Shown: piece by piece, positions 50,258 to 60,200 of the stretch
Position numbering within the stretch: position 1 is the first letter of the stretch
How the letters are laid out: each line of letters starts with the position of its first letter
Origin: Clostridiaceae bacterium
Lineage (GTDB): Bacteria; Bacillota; Clostridia; Lachnospirales; Lachnospiraceae
Direction: 5' to 3'
DNA: 64,000 nt
Assembly (NCBI GenBank): GCA_009911305.1
Contig: QXXC01000015.1
Span: 1-64,000 of the forward strand
Program-made: the position numbers and the translations under genes
The notes under the pieces: model-generated
Told to the model about the DNA's origin: nothing
Seen by the model: the letters and a program-made list of their open reading frames with translations, nothing else
Databases searched by the model: none

Positions 50258-51694
50258 TCACCCCTTCAGCCGCTCCGCCAAAATCTCATTCACCTTAGCC
50301 GGATTCGCCTTCCCCTTCATCCCCTTCATAACCTGCCCGACCAGAAACCCCATGACCTTGGTCTTCCCGGCCCGGTACTCCTCCACGGTCTTCGGGTTCG
50401 CCTTAAGGGCCGCCTCCACCGCCTTTTCAAGCGCCTCGTCGTCATTGACCATCAGAAGCCCGTGCTCCTTTACATACGCTTCCGGATCCCGGTCCCCGTC
50501 GAAAACAGCCTCCAGTACCTCCCTGGCGGTGTTTAGGTTTATGCTTCCCGCCCCGGTCAGCATGATGAGCTTTGCCAGATGCCCCGGCGAGAGCACAAGG
50601 TCTTCCGGCCCGATCCCGCGCTCCTTCATCAGGCGGCTGACATCCCCGATCAGCCAGTTGGCGGCCTTTTTCGCGTTTTTACAGAGAGCCGTTGTCTTTT
50701 CAAACAGCTCCGCCATCTGCCTGGAGCCGGTGAGAAGGCGGCTGTCGTACTCGGACAATCCGTATTCCTCCTGATAACGCCTCATTTTGTCCGGAGCAAG
50801 CTCCGGGATACGGCCCCTCACAGCCTCCAGCCACGCGTCGTCAATGTAAATCGGCGGCAGATCTGGATCCGGGAAATAGCGGTAATCCTTTGCGTCCTCC
50901 TTGGAGCGCATCACATATGAGTATTCCTTGTTGTCATCCCATCGCCTTGTCTCCTGGATAACCGGCTTTCCCTCTTCCAGACGCTCGATCTGGCGTTTTG
51001 CCTCGCCCTCTATAGCGCGGGCAATGGCCTTAAAGGAGTTTAAATTTTTCATCTCTGTCCGCGTGCCGAGGACATCGCTGCCTTTTTCCCGCACGGATAA
51101 GTTGACATCTGCGCGCATGGATCCCTCCTGAAGCTTGCAGTCCGATGCGCCCAGATACTGGATCAGCAGGCGCAGCCGCTCTAAATAGGAAATGACCTCG
51201 TCGGCGTTTCGCATATCCGGTTCGGATACGATCTCAATCAGGGGAACGCCGCTTCTGTTGTAATCGACCAGGGAACAGTCCTCCCATTCATCATGAATCA
51301 GCTTTCCCGCGTCCTCCTCCATGTGGATCTCATGGATACGGATCCGTTTCTCCCCGCCCGCTGTGCCGATGGCAATGAAGCCGTCGCGGCAGATGGGCAG
51401 ATAGAGCTGCGAGATCTGATAGTTCTGCGGATTGTCCGGGTAAAAATAGTTTTTGCGGTCAAATTTACAGAACTGGTTGATCTGGCAGTTGGCGGCCAGG
51501 CCCACGCGCAGCGCCAGCTCTACCACCTGTCTGTTGAGTACCGGGAGGGAACCCGGCATACCGGTACAAACCGGACAGGTATGCGTATTGGGCGCGCCGC
51601 CAAAAACTGTGGAACAGCCGCAAAATATTTTTGTGCGGGTGGCCAGCTCTACGTGAACCTCCAGGCCGATGATGGTTTCATATTCCTTTCTCAT
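50258..51694 (-). CDS. gatB: Asp-tRNA(Asn)/Glu-tRNA(Gln) amidotransferase subunit B
   Basis: The tRNA-binding kinase subunit of GatCAB, which activates the side chain of Asp or Glu on mischarged tRNA. The 478-residue product starts MRKEYETIIGLEVHVEL at an ATG with GGAGGG eight bases upstream. The zinc site CGCSTVFGGAPNTHTCPVC lies at residues 28-46, the cradle domain follows, and a C-terminal YqeY-like tail starts near 330. Last gene of aspS-gatC-gatA-gatB; its ribosome binding site overlaps the end of gatA. Confidence 0.97.
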   Translation of the reverse strand: MRKEYETIIGLEVHVELATRTKIFCGCSTVFGGAPNTHTCPVCTGMPGSLPVLNRQVVELALRVGLAANCQINQFCKFDRKNYFYPDNPQNYQISQLYLPICRDGFIAIGTAGGEKRIRIHEIHMEEDAGKLIHDEWEDCSLVDYNRSGVPLIEIVSEPDMRNADEVISYLERLRLLIQYLGASDCKLQEGSMRADVNLSVREKGSDVLGTRTEMKNLNSFKAIARAIEGEAKRQIERLEEGKPVIQETRRWDDNKEYSYVMRSKEDAKDYRYFPDPDLPPIYIDDAWLEAVRGRIPELAPDKMRRYQEEYGLSEYDSRLLTGSRQMAELFEKTTALCKNAKKAANWLIGDVSRLMKERGIGPEDLVLSPGHLAKLIMLTGAGSINLNTAREVLEAVFDGDRDPEAYVKEHGLLMVNDDEALEKAVEAALKANPKTVEEYRAGKTKVMGFLVGQVMKGMKGKANPAKVNEILAERLKG

Positions 51695-51695
51695 G

Positions 51696-53171
51696 TCACA
51701 TTCCCTCCTTATCCCTGATCGGCAGGCTCCATCTGCCCCGGATCTTCTCATAGGCAGAGGCGGCCCGGAACAGCTTTTTCTCCTGGAAGCAGTCTGCCAT
51801 GAGCTGCATGCCCACCGGAAGGCCCGCTTCGTCCGTCCCGCACGGAAGGCACAGGCCCGGCAGGCCCGCTAAGTTGGCGGATACGGTATAAATATCGCCC
51901 AGGTACATTTTCATGGGATCCTGCAGGCTCTCCCCCAGCGCCGGGGCCGTGGACGGCGCGGCCGGGCCCAGTATGATATCAAACCGCTCAAAGGCCCTGT
52001 CAAAGGCTTTTTTAATCAGCGCCTTGGCGCGCAGGGCTTTTAAATAGTAGGCGTCGTAGTAGCCGGAGCTCAGGACAAAGGCGCCGAGCATGATGCGGCG
52101 CTTCACCTCCGGTCCAAAGCCCTTGGAACGCGTCTTTTTATACATTTCGTGCAGATCCTCATACTCCCCGGCCTGGTAGCCGTATTTAATCCCGTCAAAG
52201 CGCGAGAGGTTGGAGCTGGCCTCCGCGGAGGCGATCACATAGTAGGCCGGGATCGCGTACGGAACCATGCCCAGATCAAAGTATTCCACACTGGCCCCCT
52301 GTTCTCTCAAGCCCTCTGCGCCGGCCAGCACGGCCTTCTTCACCCCCTCGTCCAGACCCTGCCCCAGATAGTCGGACGGGATCCCGATCCGCATGCCCTT
52401 CGCCTCCCCGGTCAAGGCTTCTGTGAAATGGTAATCCTCCCTGCAGATGGAGGTGCTGTCCTTTTTGTCATAAGAAGCCAGGATTTCCAGCAGGGCCGCG
52501 CAGTCCGCCGTATCCCGCGCAATGGGCCCGATCTGGTCCAGGGAGGATCCGTACGCGATCAGCCCGTAACGTGAAATGGTTCCGTACGTAGGCTTGATGC
52601 CCGTAACGCCGCAGAAAGAGCTCGGCTGGCGGATAGAGCCGCCCGTATCGGAGCCAAGCGCATAAAACGCCTCCCCGGCAGCCACGGCCGCGCACGAGCC
52701 GCCCGAGGATCCGCCCGGGACATGCGTCCGTTTCCAGGGATTCTTCGTGGGCCCGAAATATGAGGTCTCCGTCGTGCTGCCCATAGCAAACTCATCCATA
52801 TTTGTCTTTCCGAGAATCACGGCCCCGGCAGCCTCAAGGCGCGCGACCGCCTCCGCGGAGTACGCCGGCACAAAATCCGACAGGATCCGCGAGCTGCACG
52901 TCGTCCTCATGCCCTCGGTGCAGATATTATCCTTCACCGCCGCCGGCACGCCCGCCAGAGGGCTGGTGAGCGCGCCGCTGTCGATCTGCTTTTGGACCTT
53001 TCTTGCCCGGGCGAGGGCCTTTTCCTCCTCAATGGTCACAAAGGCGTGGATCTGCGTTTCCTCCCTCTGTATCTGTGTAAGGCACGCCCTCACCGCCTCC
53101 TCGGCGGACACCTCTCTTTCCTGTATCCTCTTTCCCAGCTCCAGCGCTGTCATCTGTGCAATATCCGGCAT
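51696..53171 (-). CDS. gatA: Asp-tRNA(Asn)/Glu-tRNA(Gln) amidotransferase subunit A
   Basis: Glutaminase/amidase subunit of GatCAB. The 491 residues contain the amidase Ser-cis-Ser-Lys triad: the lysine in AAVKDNICTEG near residue 79 and the serines in PGGSSGGSCAAVA and LGSDTGGSIRQPSSF near 150-180. ATG start after GGAGG. It lies 21 bases downstream of gatC and its end is one base from gatB's start codon, so the genes are tightly coupled. Complete. Confidence 0.97.
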   Translation of the reverse strand: MPDIAQMTALELGKRIQEREVSAEEAVRACLTQIQREETQIHAFVTIEEEKALARARKVQKQIDSGALTSPLAGVPAAVKDNICTEGMRTTCSSRILSDFVPAYSAEAVARLEAAGAVILGKTNMDEFAMGSTTETSYFGPTKNPWKRTHVPGGSSGGSCAAVAAGEAFYALGSDTGGSIRQPSSFCGVTGIKPTYGTISRYGLIAYGSSLDQIGPIARDTADCAALLEILASYDKKDSTSICREDYHFTEALTGEAKGMRIGIPSDYLGQGLDEGVKKAVLAGAEGLREQGASVEYFDLGMVPYAIPAYYVIASAEASSNLSRFDGIKYGYQAGEYEDLHEMYKKTRSKGFGPEVKRRIMLGAFVLSSGYYDAYYLKALRAKALIKKAFDRAFERFDIILGPAAPSTAPALGESLQDPMKMYLGDIYTVSANLAGLPGLCLPCGTDEAGLPVGMQLMADCFQEKKLFRAASAYEKIRGRWSLPIRDKEGM

Positions 53172-53192
53172 ATTTATCCAACCTCCTTCCCG

Positions 53193-53486
53193 CTATTCTA
53201 CGGTGCGCGGAACTTTATACTGGCAGTCCTTCTTCTGTGGCGCATTCGCCAGCATCTGCTCCGACGCGTCGCCGTTTGTCACCTCATCCTCACGGAACAC
53301 ATTTTGGACGGAAAATACATGCGACATGGGCGCGACCCCCTCTGTGTCCAGCTCATTTAGCATGTCGATATACGTAAGCATCCGCCCCATATCCTTCTTC
53401 GCCGCTTCCCGCTCCTCTCTGGAGAGGGAAAGTTTTGCGAGGATTCCCACATATTCAATCATCTCATCATCAATTATTACCGCCAT
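53193..53486 (-). CDS. gatC: Amidotransferase subunit C
   Basis: Small 97-residue scaffold that wraps GatA and GatB together. The family pattern is seen in DDEMIEYVGILAKLSLSREE at the N-terminus and in GVAPMSHVF near residue 70. ATG with GGAGCG upstream. It sits 129 bases after aspS and 21 before gatA in the operon. Confidence 0.92.
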   Translation of the reverse strand: MAVIIDDEMIEYVGILAKLSLSREEREAAKKDMGRMLTYIDMLNELDTEGVAPMSHVFSVQNVFREDEVTNGDASEQMLANAPQKKDCQYKVPRTVE

Positions 53487-53615
53487 TTTTTATCGCTCCT
53501 TTCCCGGGCGCTAAATAGGCTTCCGAAGTAACCAGCGCCTTACATCTGCACGTCTGCGGGGGTATGGCAAAACAGGCCCCGGCCAAAACCGGATGGCCGC
53601 TCCGCCTTGCCTCTC

Positions 53616-54947
53616 CTACGGGACCAGACGGCTTAAATCCCTTGGAAACAGCGAGGCTTCCCTCACATTTTCCTCTCCCAAAAGCTGCATGGTCATGCGC
53701 TCTAAGCCGATCCCCAGCCCGCCGTGGGGCGGCATGCCGTGCCGGAAGGCGCTCAGATAATCCTCCATGCCCTCTGTGTCCATGCCCCGCCGTCTGATCT
53801 TCTCCATCAGCTCCGTGTACATATGGATCCTCTGGCCGCCTGTCGTCACCTCCAGACCGCGAAACAGCAGGTCAAAGCTTAAGGTATACGTCCTGTCCTC
53901 CGGGTCATCCATGGCGTAGAACGGGCGTTTTTTGGACGGATAATGCGTCACAAACACAAAATCCGCATTGTACGTCTCCTTAAAGTAACGGCCAATCCGG
54001 TGCTCCTCCTCCGGCTCCAGGTCGTAGGGGTTACGGATCGGGGTGCAATACGCCTCTGAAACCAGTCTCTTGGCTTCCGAAAACGAAACCGCCGGGATTC
54101 GGGATGCATCCGGAAGCTCTGCGTGCAGCAGGGAGAGCTCAGCGCCATATTCGTCCTGCAGAAGCTTTGTCATATATTGGAGAAAGCCTGTCTCCATGGC
54201 CATGATGTCCCTGAAATCCTCAATATAGCCCATCTCGAAATCCAGCCCGGTATATTCATTCAGGTGGCGCTTCGTGTTATGCTTCTCCGCCCGGAACACA
54301 GGTCCAATCTCCATCACACGGTCAAACACGCCGACCATCATCTGCTTGTAAAACTGCGGGCTCTGAGCCAGCACGGCGGGCCGGTGGAAGTATTCCAGTT
54401 TAAAGACATTCGCGCCTCCCTCCGCCCCTCTGGCCCCGATCTTCGGCGTGTGGATCTCCGTAAAGCCCTCGCTCTCAAGGTAGGCGCGAAACGCCCGCGC
54501 GACGCCCTCCTGTATCTTAAATCTGGCCCGCTCGCGCAGGTTCCGGAGCGTCAGGGGACGCATATCCAGCCTGGCCTCCAGAGAAGCGCCGAGCTTCCAC
54601 TTTGATACAGCGATCGGCATCGGAGCCATTGGCGCGGAAAGAATCCGGACAGAGGTGAGCCGCAGCTCCACGCCGTGAGGCGCCCGCGCCTCCTTCACGA
54701 GCCTCCCCTCCGCCTCCACAAAGCACTCTTCACGCAGATCCAAATCTTCCTCATTTACAGTGCCCCGCTCCAGTACAGCCTGCAAAATCCCGTCCCGTTT
54801 CCGCAGGATCATAAACACAATGTCTCCCATATCCCGGACGCTCAAAACCGCCCCGTTCGTCTTTACCATACAGCCGGCCTTTTCTTCTGAAAGCAGCTCC
54901 CTCAAATCCAGTATCCCTGTTTCCCTTTTTCCTGTCAAAAAATCCAT
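53616..54947 (-). CDS. aspS: Archaeal/eukaryotic-type aspartate-tRNA ligase, probably non-discriminating
   Basis: A 443-residue class IIb synthetase with an N-terminal OB-fold anticodon domain (residues about 15-115) and a compact catalytic domain. Motif 2 is FRAEKHNTKRHLNEYTGLDFEMG near residue 215; motif 3 is GGLGIGLERMTMQLLGEENVREA near 408. The length and HNTKRHLNE signature mark the archaeal/eukaryotic AspRS type; the bacterial form is near 590 residues because of a GAD insertion. Placed first in an operon with gatCAB, it probably charges tRNA-Asn with Asp for amidation. The ATG at 54947 follows AAGGAGG. Downstream of a T-box with Asn/Glu codons. Confidence 0.92.
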   Translation of the reverse strand: MDFLTGKRETGILDLRELLSEEKAGCMVKTNGAVLSVRDMGDIVFMILRKRDGILQAVLERGTVNEEDLDLREECFVEAEGRLVKEARAPHGVELRLTSVRILSAPMAPMPIAVSKWKLGASLEARLDMRPLTLRNLRERARFKIQEGVARAFRAYLESEGFTEIHTPKIGARGAEGGANVFKLEYFHRPAVLAQSPQFYKQMMVGVFDRVMEIGPVFRAEKHNTKRHLNEYTGLDFEMGYIEDFRDIMAMETGFLQYMTKLLQDEYGAELSLLHAELPDASRIPAVSFSEAKRLVSEAYCTPIRNPYDLEPEEEHRIGRYFKETYNADFVFVTHYPSKKRPFYAMDDPEDRTYTLSFDLLFRGLEVTTGGQRIHMYTELMEKIRRRGMDTEGMEDYLSAFRHGMPPHGGLGIGLERMTMQLLGEENVREASLFPRDLSRLVP

Positions 54948-55053
54948 GCTTTCTCCTCCTTCCATAACGGTCAGGCGCCCTGAACGGTATCCTCCCGCGC
55001 TGCCGCCGCGCCGCCGCTTAAACGGCACAGTTCCTCTGCGCCGGCGCGCGCAT

Positions 55054-55090
55054 AAAAAAATCCCGGAACATCGAACCGACATTCCGGGAC
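55054..55090 (-). terminator. Attenuator of the aspS-gatCAB T-box
   Basis: Minus strand GTCCCGGAATG pairs with ATGTTCCGGGA, followed by seven T residues, about 105 bases before the aspS start. Confidence 0.9.
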
Positions 55091-55340
55091 GGGAAATTCC
55101 CGCGGTACCACCCGCATTCGGAAAGACAGACCGCGCCATATGCCATGGGCTGTTTTTCAGCGGCCCATCTGCACACGGTTATCCGTTCTCTCCACTCTCA
55201 TTCATGCTTAACGCGCACCCACGTGGCGGCCTACTGAAGGTTCAGCCGTCCGGCTCCGGAGTGTTCCCTATGGTCCCCTGCCCTCCTGACACGGCTCTCA
55301 GCCGCTGACCGCGTCTTTCTGTCGGATTCTTTGGAACAGA
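55054..55340 (-). promoter_or_regulatory. T-box leader of aspS-gatCAB with overlapping GAA/AAC specifier
   Basis: The minus strand has the T-box core GGGTGGTACCGCGGG (55100-55114) and a terminator at 55054-55090. In the stem I loop the sequence GGGAACACTCC (55258-55268) contains GAA at 55264-55266 and AAC at 55263-55265, i.e. Glu and Asn codons shifted by one base; AAC is followed by A as in single-codon T-boxes. The downstream genes make both Asn-tRNA and Gln-tRNA from Asp and Glu intermediates. A dual-codon T-box of this design was described for the transamidation operon of Clostridium acetobutylicum. Confidence 0.88.
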
Positions 55341-55428
55341 GTCTCCTTCACTGCCTTTAAAAAAGAAGACAATTCAGCCGCGGCGCGGCTTCATTGCCCT
55401 CTCTGCTTGATTTTTAATTATGCATCTT

Positions 55429-55457
55429 ACTATATACCATTTTTTTCGATTTGTAAA
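55429..55457 (-). promoter_or_regulatory. Promoter of aspS-gatCAB
   Basis: TTTACA (55452-55457) and TATAGT (55429-55434), spacer 17, minus strand, about 90 bases upstream of the T-box stem I. Confidence 0.65.
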
Positions 55458-55513
55458 GACCTGAAATTCATTTTTTAGCTGCCATTCGCGGGGCGGGGAA
55501 AACCGCATACGAT

Positions 55514-55951
55514 TTACATTGCATCCAGTCTGCGCTCAATTGCCCTTACCTTCATACTGAGATTGAGGATCTCCAGCTCCATTTTCTCGCGCTTACATTC
55601 CATCTGCAGAGCAGACTCCAGCCTCATTTTTAAGAAATCGTGGCCCTCTCCTATCACATCTATTTTTGCGCTGATTTCATTTTCAAGCAGCATCTGGGTT
55701 CTCAGAGCTATCTTCTTTGCTTCTCTGGCTTCCTGGATGGCTTTGGCCACTTCCCCGGTGGCCTTTGTTGCCTCCTCCCGGGCCTTTGCCGCCTCCTGGC
55801 TGGCTTTCGTTGCCTCCTCCCGGGCCTTCGTTGCCTCCTCCCGGGCCTTTGCCGCCTCCTCCCGGGCCTTTGTCGCCTCCCCCTTTGTCTCCCCGATCTC
55901 CTGACCCAGAACCTCCAATTTGTCCAGTATCATTCTTTCTACTTCTGTCAT
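55514..55951 (-). CDS. Heptad-repeat coiled-coil protein, unknown function
   Basis: A 145-residue protein with AAAGGAGA seven bases before the ATG. Residues 25-80 are about eight near-identical seven-residue units of the type EATKARE/EAAKARE, predicting a long, regular coiled coil. The C-terminal 60 residues (NEISAKIDVIGEGHDFLKMRLES...) are helical and acidic/basic. No membrane segment. The short, base-level repeats are a source of length variation. It stands alone, downstream of the promoter of aspS on the same strand but reading away from it. Function not recognised. Confidence 0.7.
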   Translation of the reverse strand: MTEVERMILDKLEVLGQEIGETKGEATKAREEAAKAREEATKAREEATKASQEAAKAREEATKATGEVAKAIQEAREAKKIALRTQMLLENEISAKIDVIGEGHDFLKMRLESALQMECKREKMELEILNLSMKVRAIERRLDAM

Positions 55952-56066
55952 GGTGCTATCTCCTTTCGTAACAGCTCAAACCGCACAGTTACTTTTTACA
56001 CCTCTCCAAGTATGCTAATACTATACCGCGCCGGGGCAGGCTATGTCAATATCGGATCGCTGCGGT

Positions 56067-57239
56067 TCAAACACGCTTTAGTCTCTCTAATGCTTCCATC
56101 AGGATATTCTTTGGGCACGCCAGGTTGATCCGCTCAAAGCCCTCCCCCTCCGGCCCGAAGATATACCCTTCATCCAGAAACAGATCGGCTTCTTCCATCC
56201 GCCGCTCCTGCTCCTCCTTCGTCCATCCGAACGCGCGCAGGTCGAGCCACTGCAGATACGTCCCCTCCAGGGGAAAGACACGGATCTGCGGGCAGCGCTC
56301 CCCGAGAAATGCCTTCAGCGCCCGATGATTTTCATAAATCACCTCCAGGACCTGTGAAAGCCATTCATCGCATCGGGTATAGGCAATCTCGCAGGCCTTA
56401 TATCCCAGGGCATTCACCCGTCCCTCCTGCCCTGCGCAGGCCATCCGCCGCTTTAAGGCGCGCATCCGCTCCGGATCGGGCACGATCGCAATGCTCGTCT
56501 CCAGACCCGCCAGGTTAAAGGTCTTGCTGGGCGAGATACAGGTCATGGTATTTCTCTCCAGCTCCCCGGAAACCGCGGCAAAGGAGGTAAAGGTATGGCC
56601 CGGCATGATCAGATCGCAGTGGATCTCGTCGGAAATGATAAATACACCGTGGCGCAGGCAGATCTCCCCCAGCCGCGTCAGCTCTTCGCGGCTCCAGACA
56701 CGCCCGGTTGGGTTGTGCGGGCTGCAGAATAAAAGCACTTTATTCTCCTCCTGCGCCGCCAGCTCCTCCATTTTCTCATAATCTATGACGTACCGTCCGT
56801 CCTCCTCCCGCAGCGCGCAGCGGACCAGACGGCGGCCCGTCCGCTCCACGGCCCTGTAGAACGGAGGATAGACCGGAGGCATGACGATCACGCCCTCTCC
56901 CTCCTCTGCAAATGCCGTCACACCGTGAAACAGCGCATTGACCACGCCCGGTGTTGTGATGAGCCATTCCGGGCGGACCTCGCGGCCATAGCGGCGCTTC
57001 GTCCAGCTCCCCACAGCCTCATAAAATGCAGGGCCCGCGGTCTGGTAGCCCAGCACTGCCGTCTGCAGATACTCTGTCAGTCCCTCCCGGATCTCGGGAG
57101 GATTGGCAAATTCCATATCGGCTATGGAAAACGGGACGATCCCCTCCCGTACGTCCGGCTTTTTCTCCTTCATGATCTTCCATTTCAGCGCTTCATCCAT
57201 GTCGCGCCGCGGCGCTGTCGTAAAATCATACACGCTCAT
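56067..57239 (-). CDS. MalY/PatB-type PLP-dependent C-S lyase/aminotransferase
   Basis: A 390-residue fold-type I PLP enzyme of the cystathionine beta-lyase/MalY group. Family motifs: SIADMEFANPPEIREGL near residue 38, FCSPHNPTGRVWSREEL near 170, SDEIHCDLIMPG near 202, and the PLP lysine in SPSKTFNLAGLETSI near 237. It probably cleaves cystathionine or cysteine to release thiol or H2S, which would fit the sulfite reductase gene 5 kb away. ATG after GGAGGGACATGAA. Its TGA stop lies within a partial copy of the dispersed motif (GGTTCAAACACGC). PatB-like C-S lyases and MalY cannot be separated by sequence alone. Confidence 0.9.
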   Translation of the reverse strand: MSVYDFTTAPRRDMDEALKWKIMKEKKPDVREGIVPFSIADMEFANPPEIREGLTEYLQTAVLGYQTAGPAFYEAVGSWTKRRYGREVRPEWLITTPGVVNALFHGVTAFAEEGEGVIVMPPVYPPFYRAVERTGRRLVRCALREEDGRYVIDYEKMEELAAQEENKVLLFCSPHNPTGRVWSREELTRLGEICLRHGVFIISDEIHCDLIMPGHTFTSFAAVSGELERNTMTCISPSKTFNLAGLETSIAIVPDPERMRALKRRMACAGQEGRVNALGYKACEIAYTRCDEWLSQVLEVIYENHRALKAFLGERCPQIRVFPLEGTYLQWLDLRAFGWTKEEQERRMEEADLFLDEGYIFGPEGEGFERINLACPKNILMEALERLKRV

Positions 57240-57272
57240 TTCATGTCCCTCCTGTTAAACAACATTTTAAAT

Positions 57273-60200
57273 TTATCCCATCATATCAAACAGCGAAAGC
57301 TGGTTGCTCTCCGGAAGCCCTGAAAGCAGTCCCAGATCCGCCATCAAATCGCATACCGTTTTCGTTACCCTGGTCCGGTTGATAAAATCCTCCTTTGACA
57401 GGAACGGGCCTTCCTCCGCGGCGAATACCACGGCATCCGCCGCTTTCTCCCCCAGGCCGTCGATGCTGCTGAGAGACGGCATCAGCTTCCCGTCCATGAT
57501 CTGGAAATTCCTGGACTGCGCTTTGTAGATATCAATCGGAATAAATTCAAAGCCTCTGGCATACATTTCCTGCACAATGCGCATATCCCGCAGGACATCC
57601 TGCTCTTTTTTCGACAGGGAATCCAGGCGGTTCTTGTAATCTGCCAGATGGTACTCCAGGCGCTCCCGCCCCTGGCACATCAGCGCATAGGAAAAGCCGT
57701 TGGCGCGGATACTGAAATATGCGGCATAGTAGGCCAGCGGGTAAAATACCTTGCAGTAGGCTACGCGCCAGGCCATCATCACATACGCGGCGGCATGGGC
57801 CTTGGGGAACATATATTTGATCTTCTGGCAGGAATCGATATACCACTGCGGCACGCCATGGCCCTTCATTTCCTCGATCCAGTCCGGCTTTAAGCCCTTG
57901 CCCTTGCGGACGCTCTCCATGATCGTAAAGGATAAACCCTCCTCCAGGCCCATGTGAATCAGATACACCATAATATCATCGCGGCAGCAGATCGCGGTCT
58001 GGATCGTCGCCTGGCCGCTCAAAATCAGGTCCTTTGCATTTCCCAGCCACACATCTGTCCCGTGGGCCAGGCCCGCAATCCGGACCAGATCCGACAGGTA
58101 TTTCGGCTGAGCGTCGATCAGCATCTGCATGGCAAAATCCGTGCCGAATTCCGGGATGCCGAGCGCTCCCAGCTTACAGCCGCCGATATCCTCCGGTGTG
58201 ATCCCCAGGGCCGTCGTATTCTGAAACAGGCTCATCACCTCCTTGGAATCCAGCGGAAACTCCTTGGGATCCTGCCCGGTCAGATCCTGCAGCATGCGGA
58301 TCATGGTCGGATCATCGTGCCCCAGAATATCGAGCTTTAAGAGGTTGTGGTCAATGGAGTGATAATCAAAATGCGTCGTAATGGTGCGGGACGACATATC
58401 ATCCGCCGGGTGCTGCACCGGCGTAAAGGAATAGATCTCTTCTCCCAGAGGAAGCACGATGATCCCCCCCGGGTGCTGTCCCGTTGTCCTTCTGACTCCC
58501 ACACAGCCGGCCAGGATGCGCTCGATCTCGCACCGCCGTTTGTGGATGCCCTTGTCCTCGTAGTAATGCGCCACATAGCCGTAAGCTGTTTTATCCGCCA
58601 GGGTGCCGATCGTCCCGGCCCGGAAGGTCTGGCCTTTCCCGAAAATCACCTCTGTGTAGCTGTGCGCCCGGCTCTGGTATTCCCCTGAGAAATTCAGGTC
58701 AATATCCGGCTCCTTGTCTCCCTTGAAGCCCAGAAACGTTTCAAACGGGATATCAAAGCCGTCCTTTTTAAGGGGGCTGCCGCACACCGGGCAGAGCCGG
58801 TCCGGCATATCGCAGCCCGCCATGCCGGAAAACTGACGCACCTCCTCGGAGTCAAAGTCATAGAAGTGGCAGTCCGGGCAGTAATAGTGGGGGCTTAAAG
58901 GGTTTACCTCCGTAATACCCGACATGGTGGCGGCCAGAGACGAGCCCACGGAGCCCCTGGAGCCCACCAGATAGCCGTCCTCATTTGACTTCCACACCAG
59001 CTTCTGGGCGATGATATACATCACCGCAAAGCCGTTGGAGATGATGGAATTCAGCTCGCGCTCCAGACGGTCCACCACAATCTTCGGGAGCTCCTCCCCG
59101 TACATCTCATGCGCCCGGTTATAGCAGATGGTCCGCAGCGTCTCATCCGAATTCGGGATCACCGGCGGGCATTTATCCGGCCGCACCGGGGAGATCGGCT
59201 CGCACATGGCTGCAATCTTCCTTGTATTCGTGATCACAACCTCCTCTGCCTTATCGCTCCCCAGGTACTCAAACTCGCGCAGCATCTCCTCCGTGGTGCG
59301 AAGGTATAAGGGCGCCTGGTTGTCCGCATCCTTAAAGCCCTTGCTGGACATGATGATGCGCCGGTACACCTCGTCCGCCGGATCCAGGAAATGAACGTCG
59401 CAGGTGGCGCAGACCGGCTTATTATACTGCTCGCCGAGACGGATCACTTTGCGGTTTAAATCCATCAGCTCCTCCATGCTGCTTACCTGGCTTTTCTCAT
59501 CCCGCAGCATAAATGCATTGTTCCCCAGGGGCTGAATCTCCAGATAATCATAAAAGTTTACAATATCATGCAGCTCCTCCTCCGGCACGCCGCGCAGAAC
59601 CGCCTGAAAGAGCTCGCCTGCCTCGCACGCAGAACCCAGAATCAGCCCCTCCCGGTACTCGGCAAGAAGGCTCCTGGGAATTCTCGGCCGTTTGGCATAG
59701 TAGGTCAGGTTTGACTCGGAGACGAGGCGGTATAAGTTAATCCGTCCCGTATCGTTCTTGGCCAGGATAATAATGTGATACGTCGGCATCTTGCGGATCA
59801 TATCCACTGTCATTTTGCTCTGCGCATTCAGGGCTGTTACATCCCCGATCCCCCGGGCCTTCAGCATTGCGATAAAACGGACAAAGATCTCTGCTGTCGC
59901 GCCTGCGTCGTCCACCGCCCGGTGGTGGTTTTGCAGTGAAATACGCAGCTCCTTTGCCACGGTGTCCAGCTTAAACCGGTTTAGGTTCGGAAGCAGAAGC
60001 CTGGCAAGGCTCACCGTATCGAGAACGGTGGGATGAAACGCCAGGCCCTGGCGCGCTGCCTGCTCTTTGATAAAGCTGATATCAAAAGACGCGTTGTGGG
60101 CCACCATCACCGCGTCCTGGCAGAACGCCAGAAACTGCGGCAGCACCGTCTCAATATCCGGCGCGTCCAGAACCATGCTGTCATTAATGCCCGTCAGCTC

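Noticed and set aside
54948..55139. N-terminal extension of AspRS by 64 residues
   Set aside because: It overlaps the T-box terminator and antiterminator; the ATG at 54947 has AAGGAGG.
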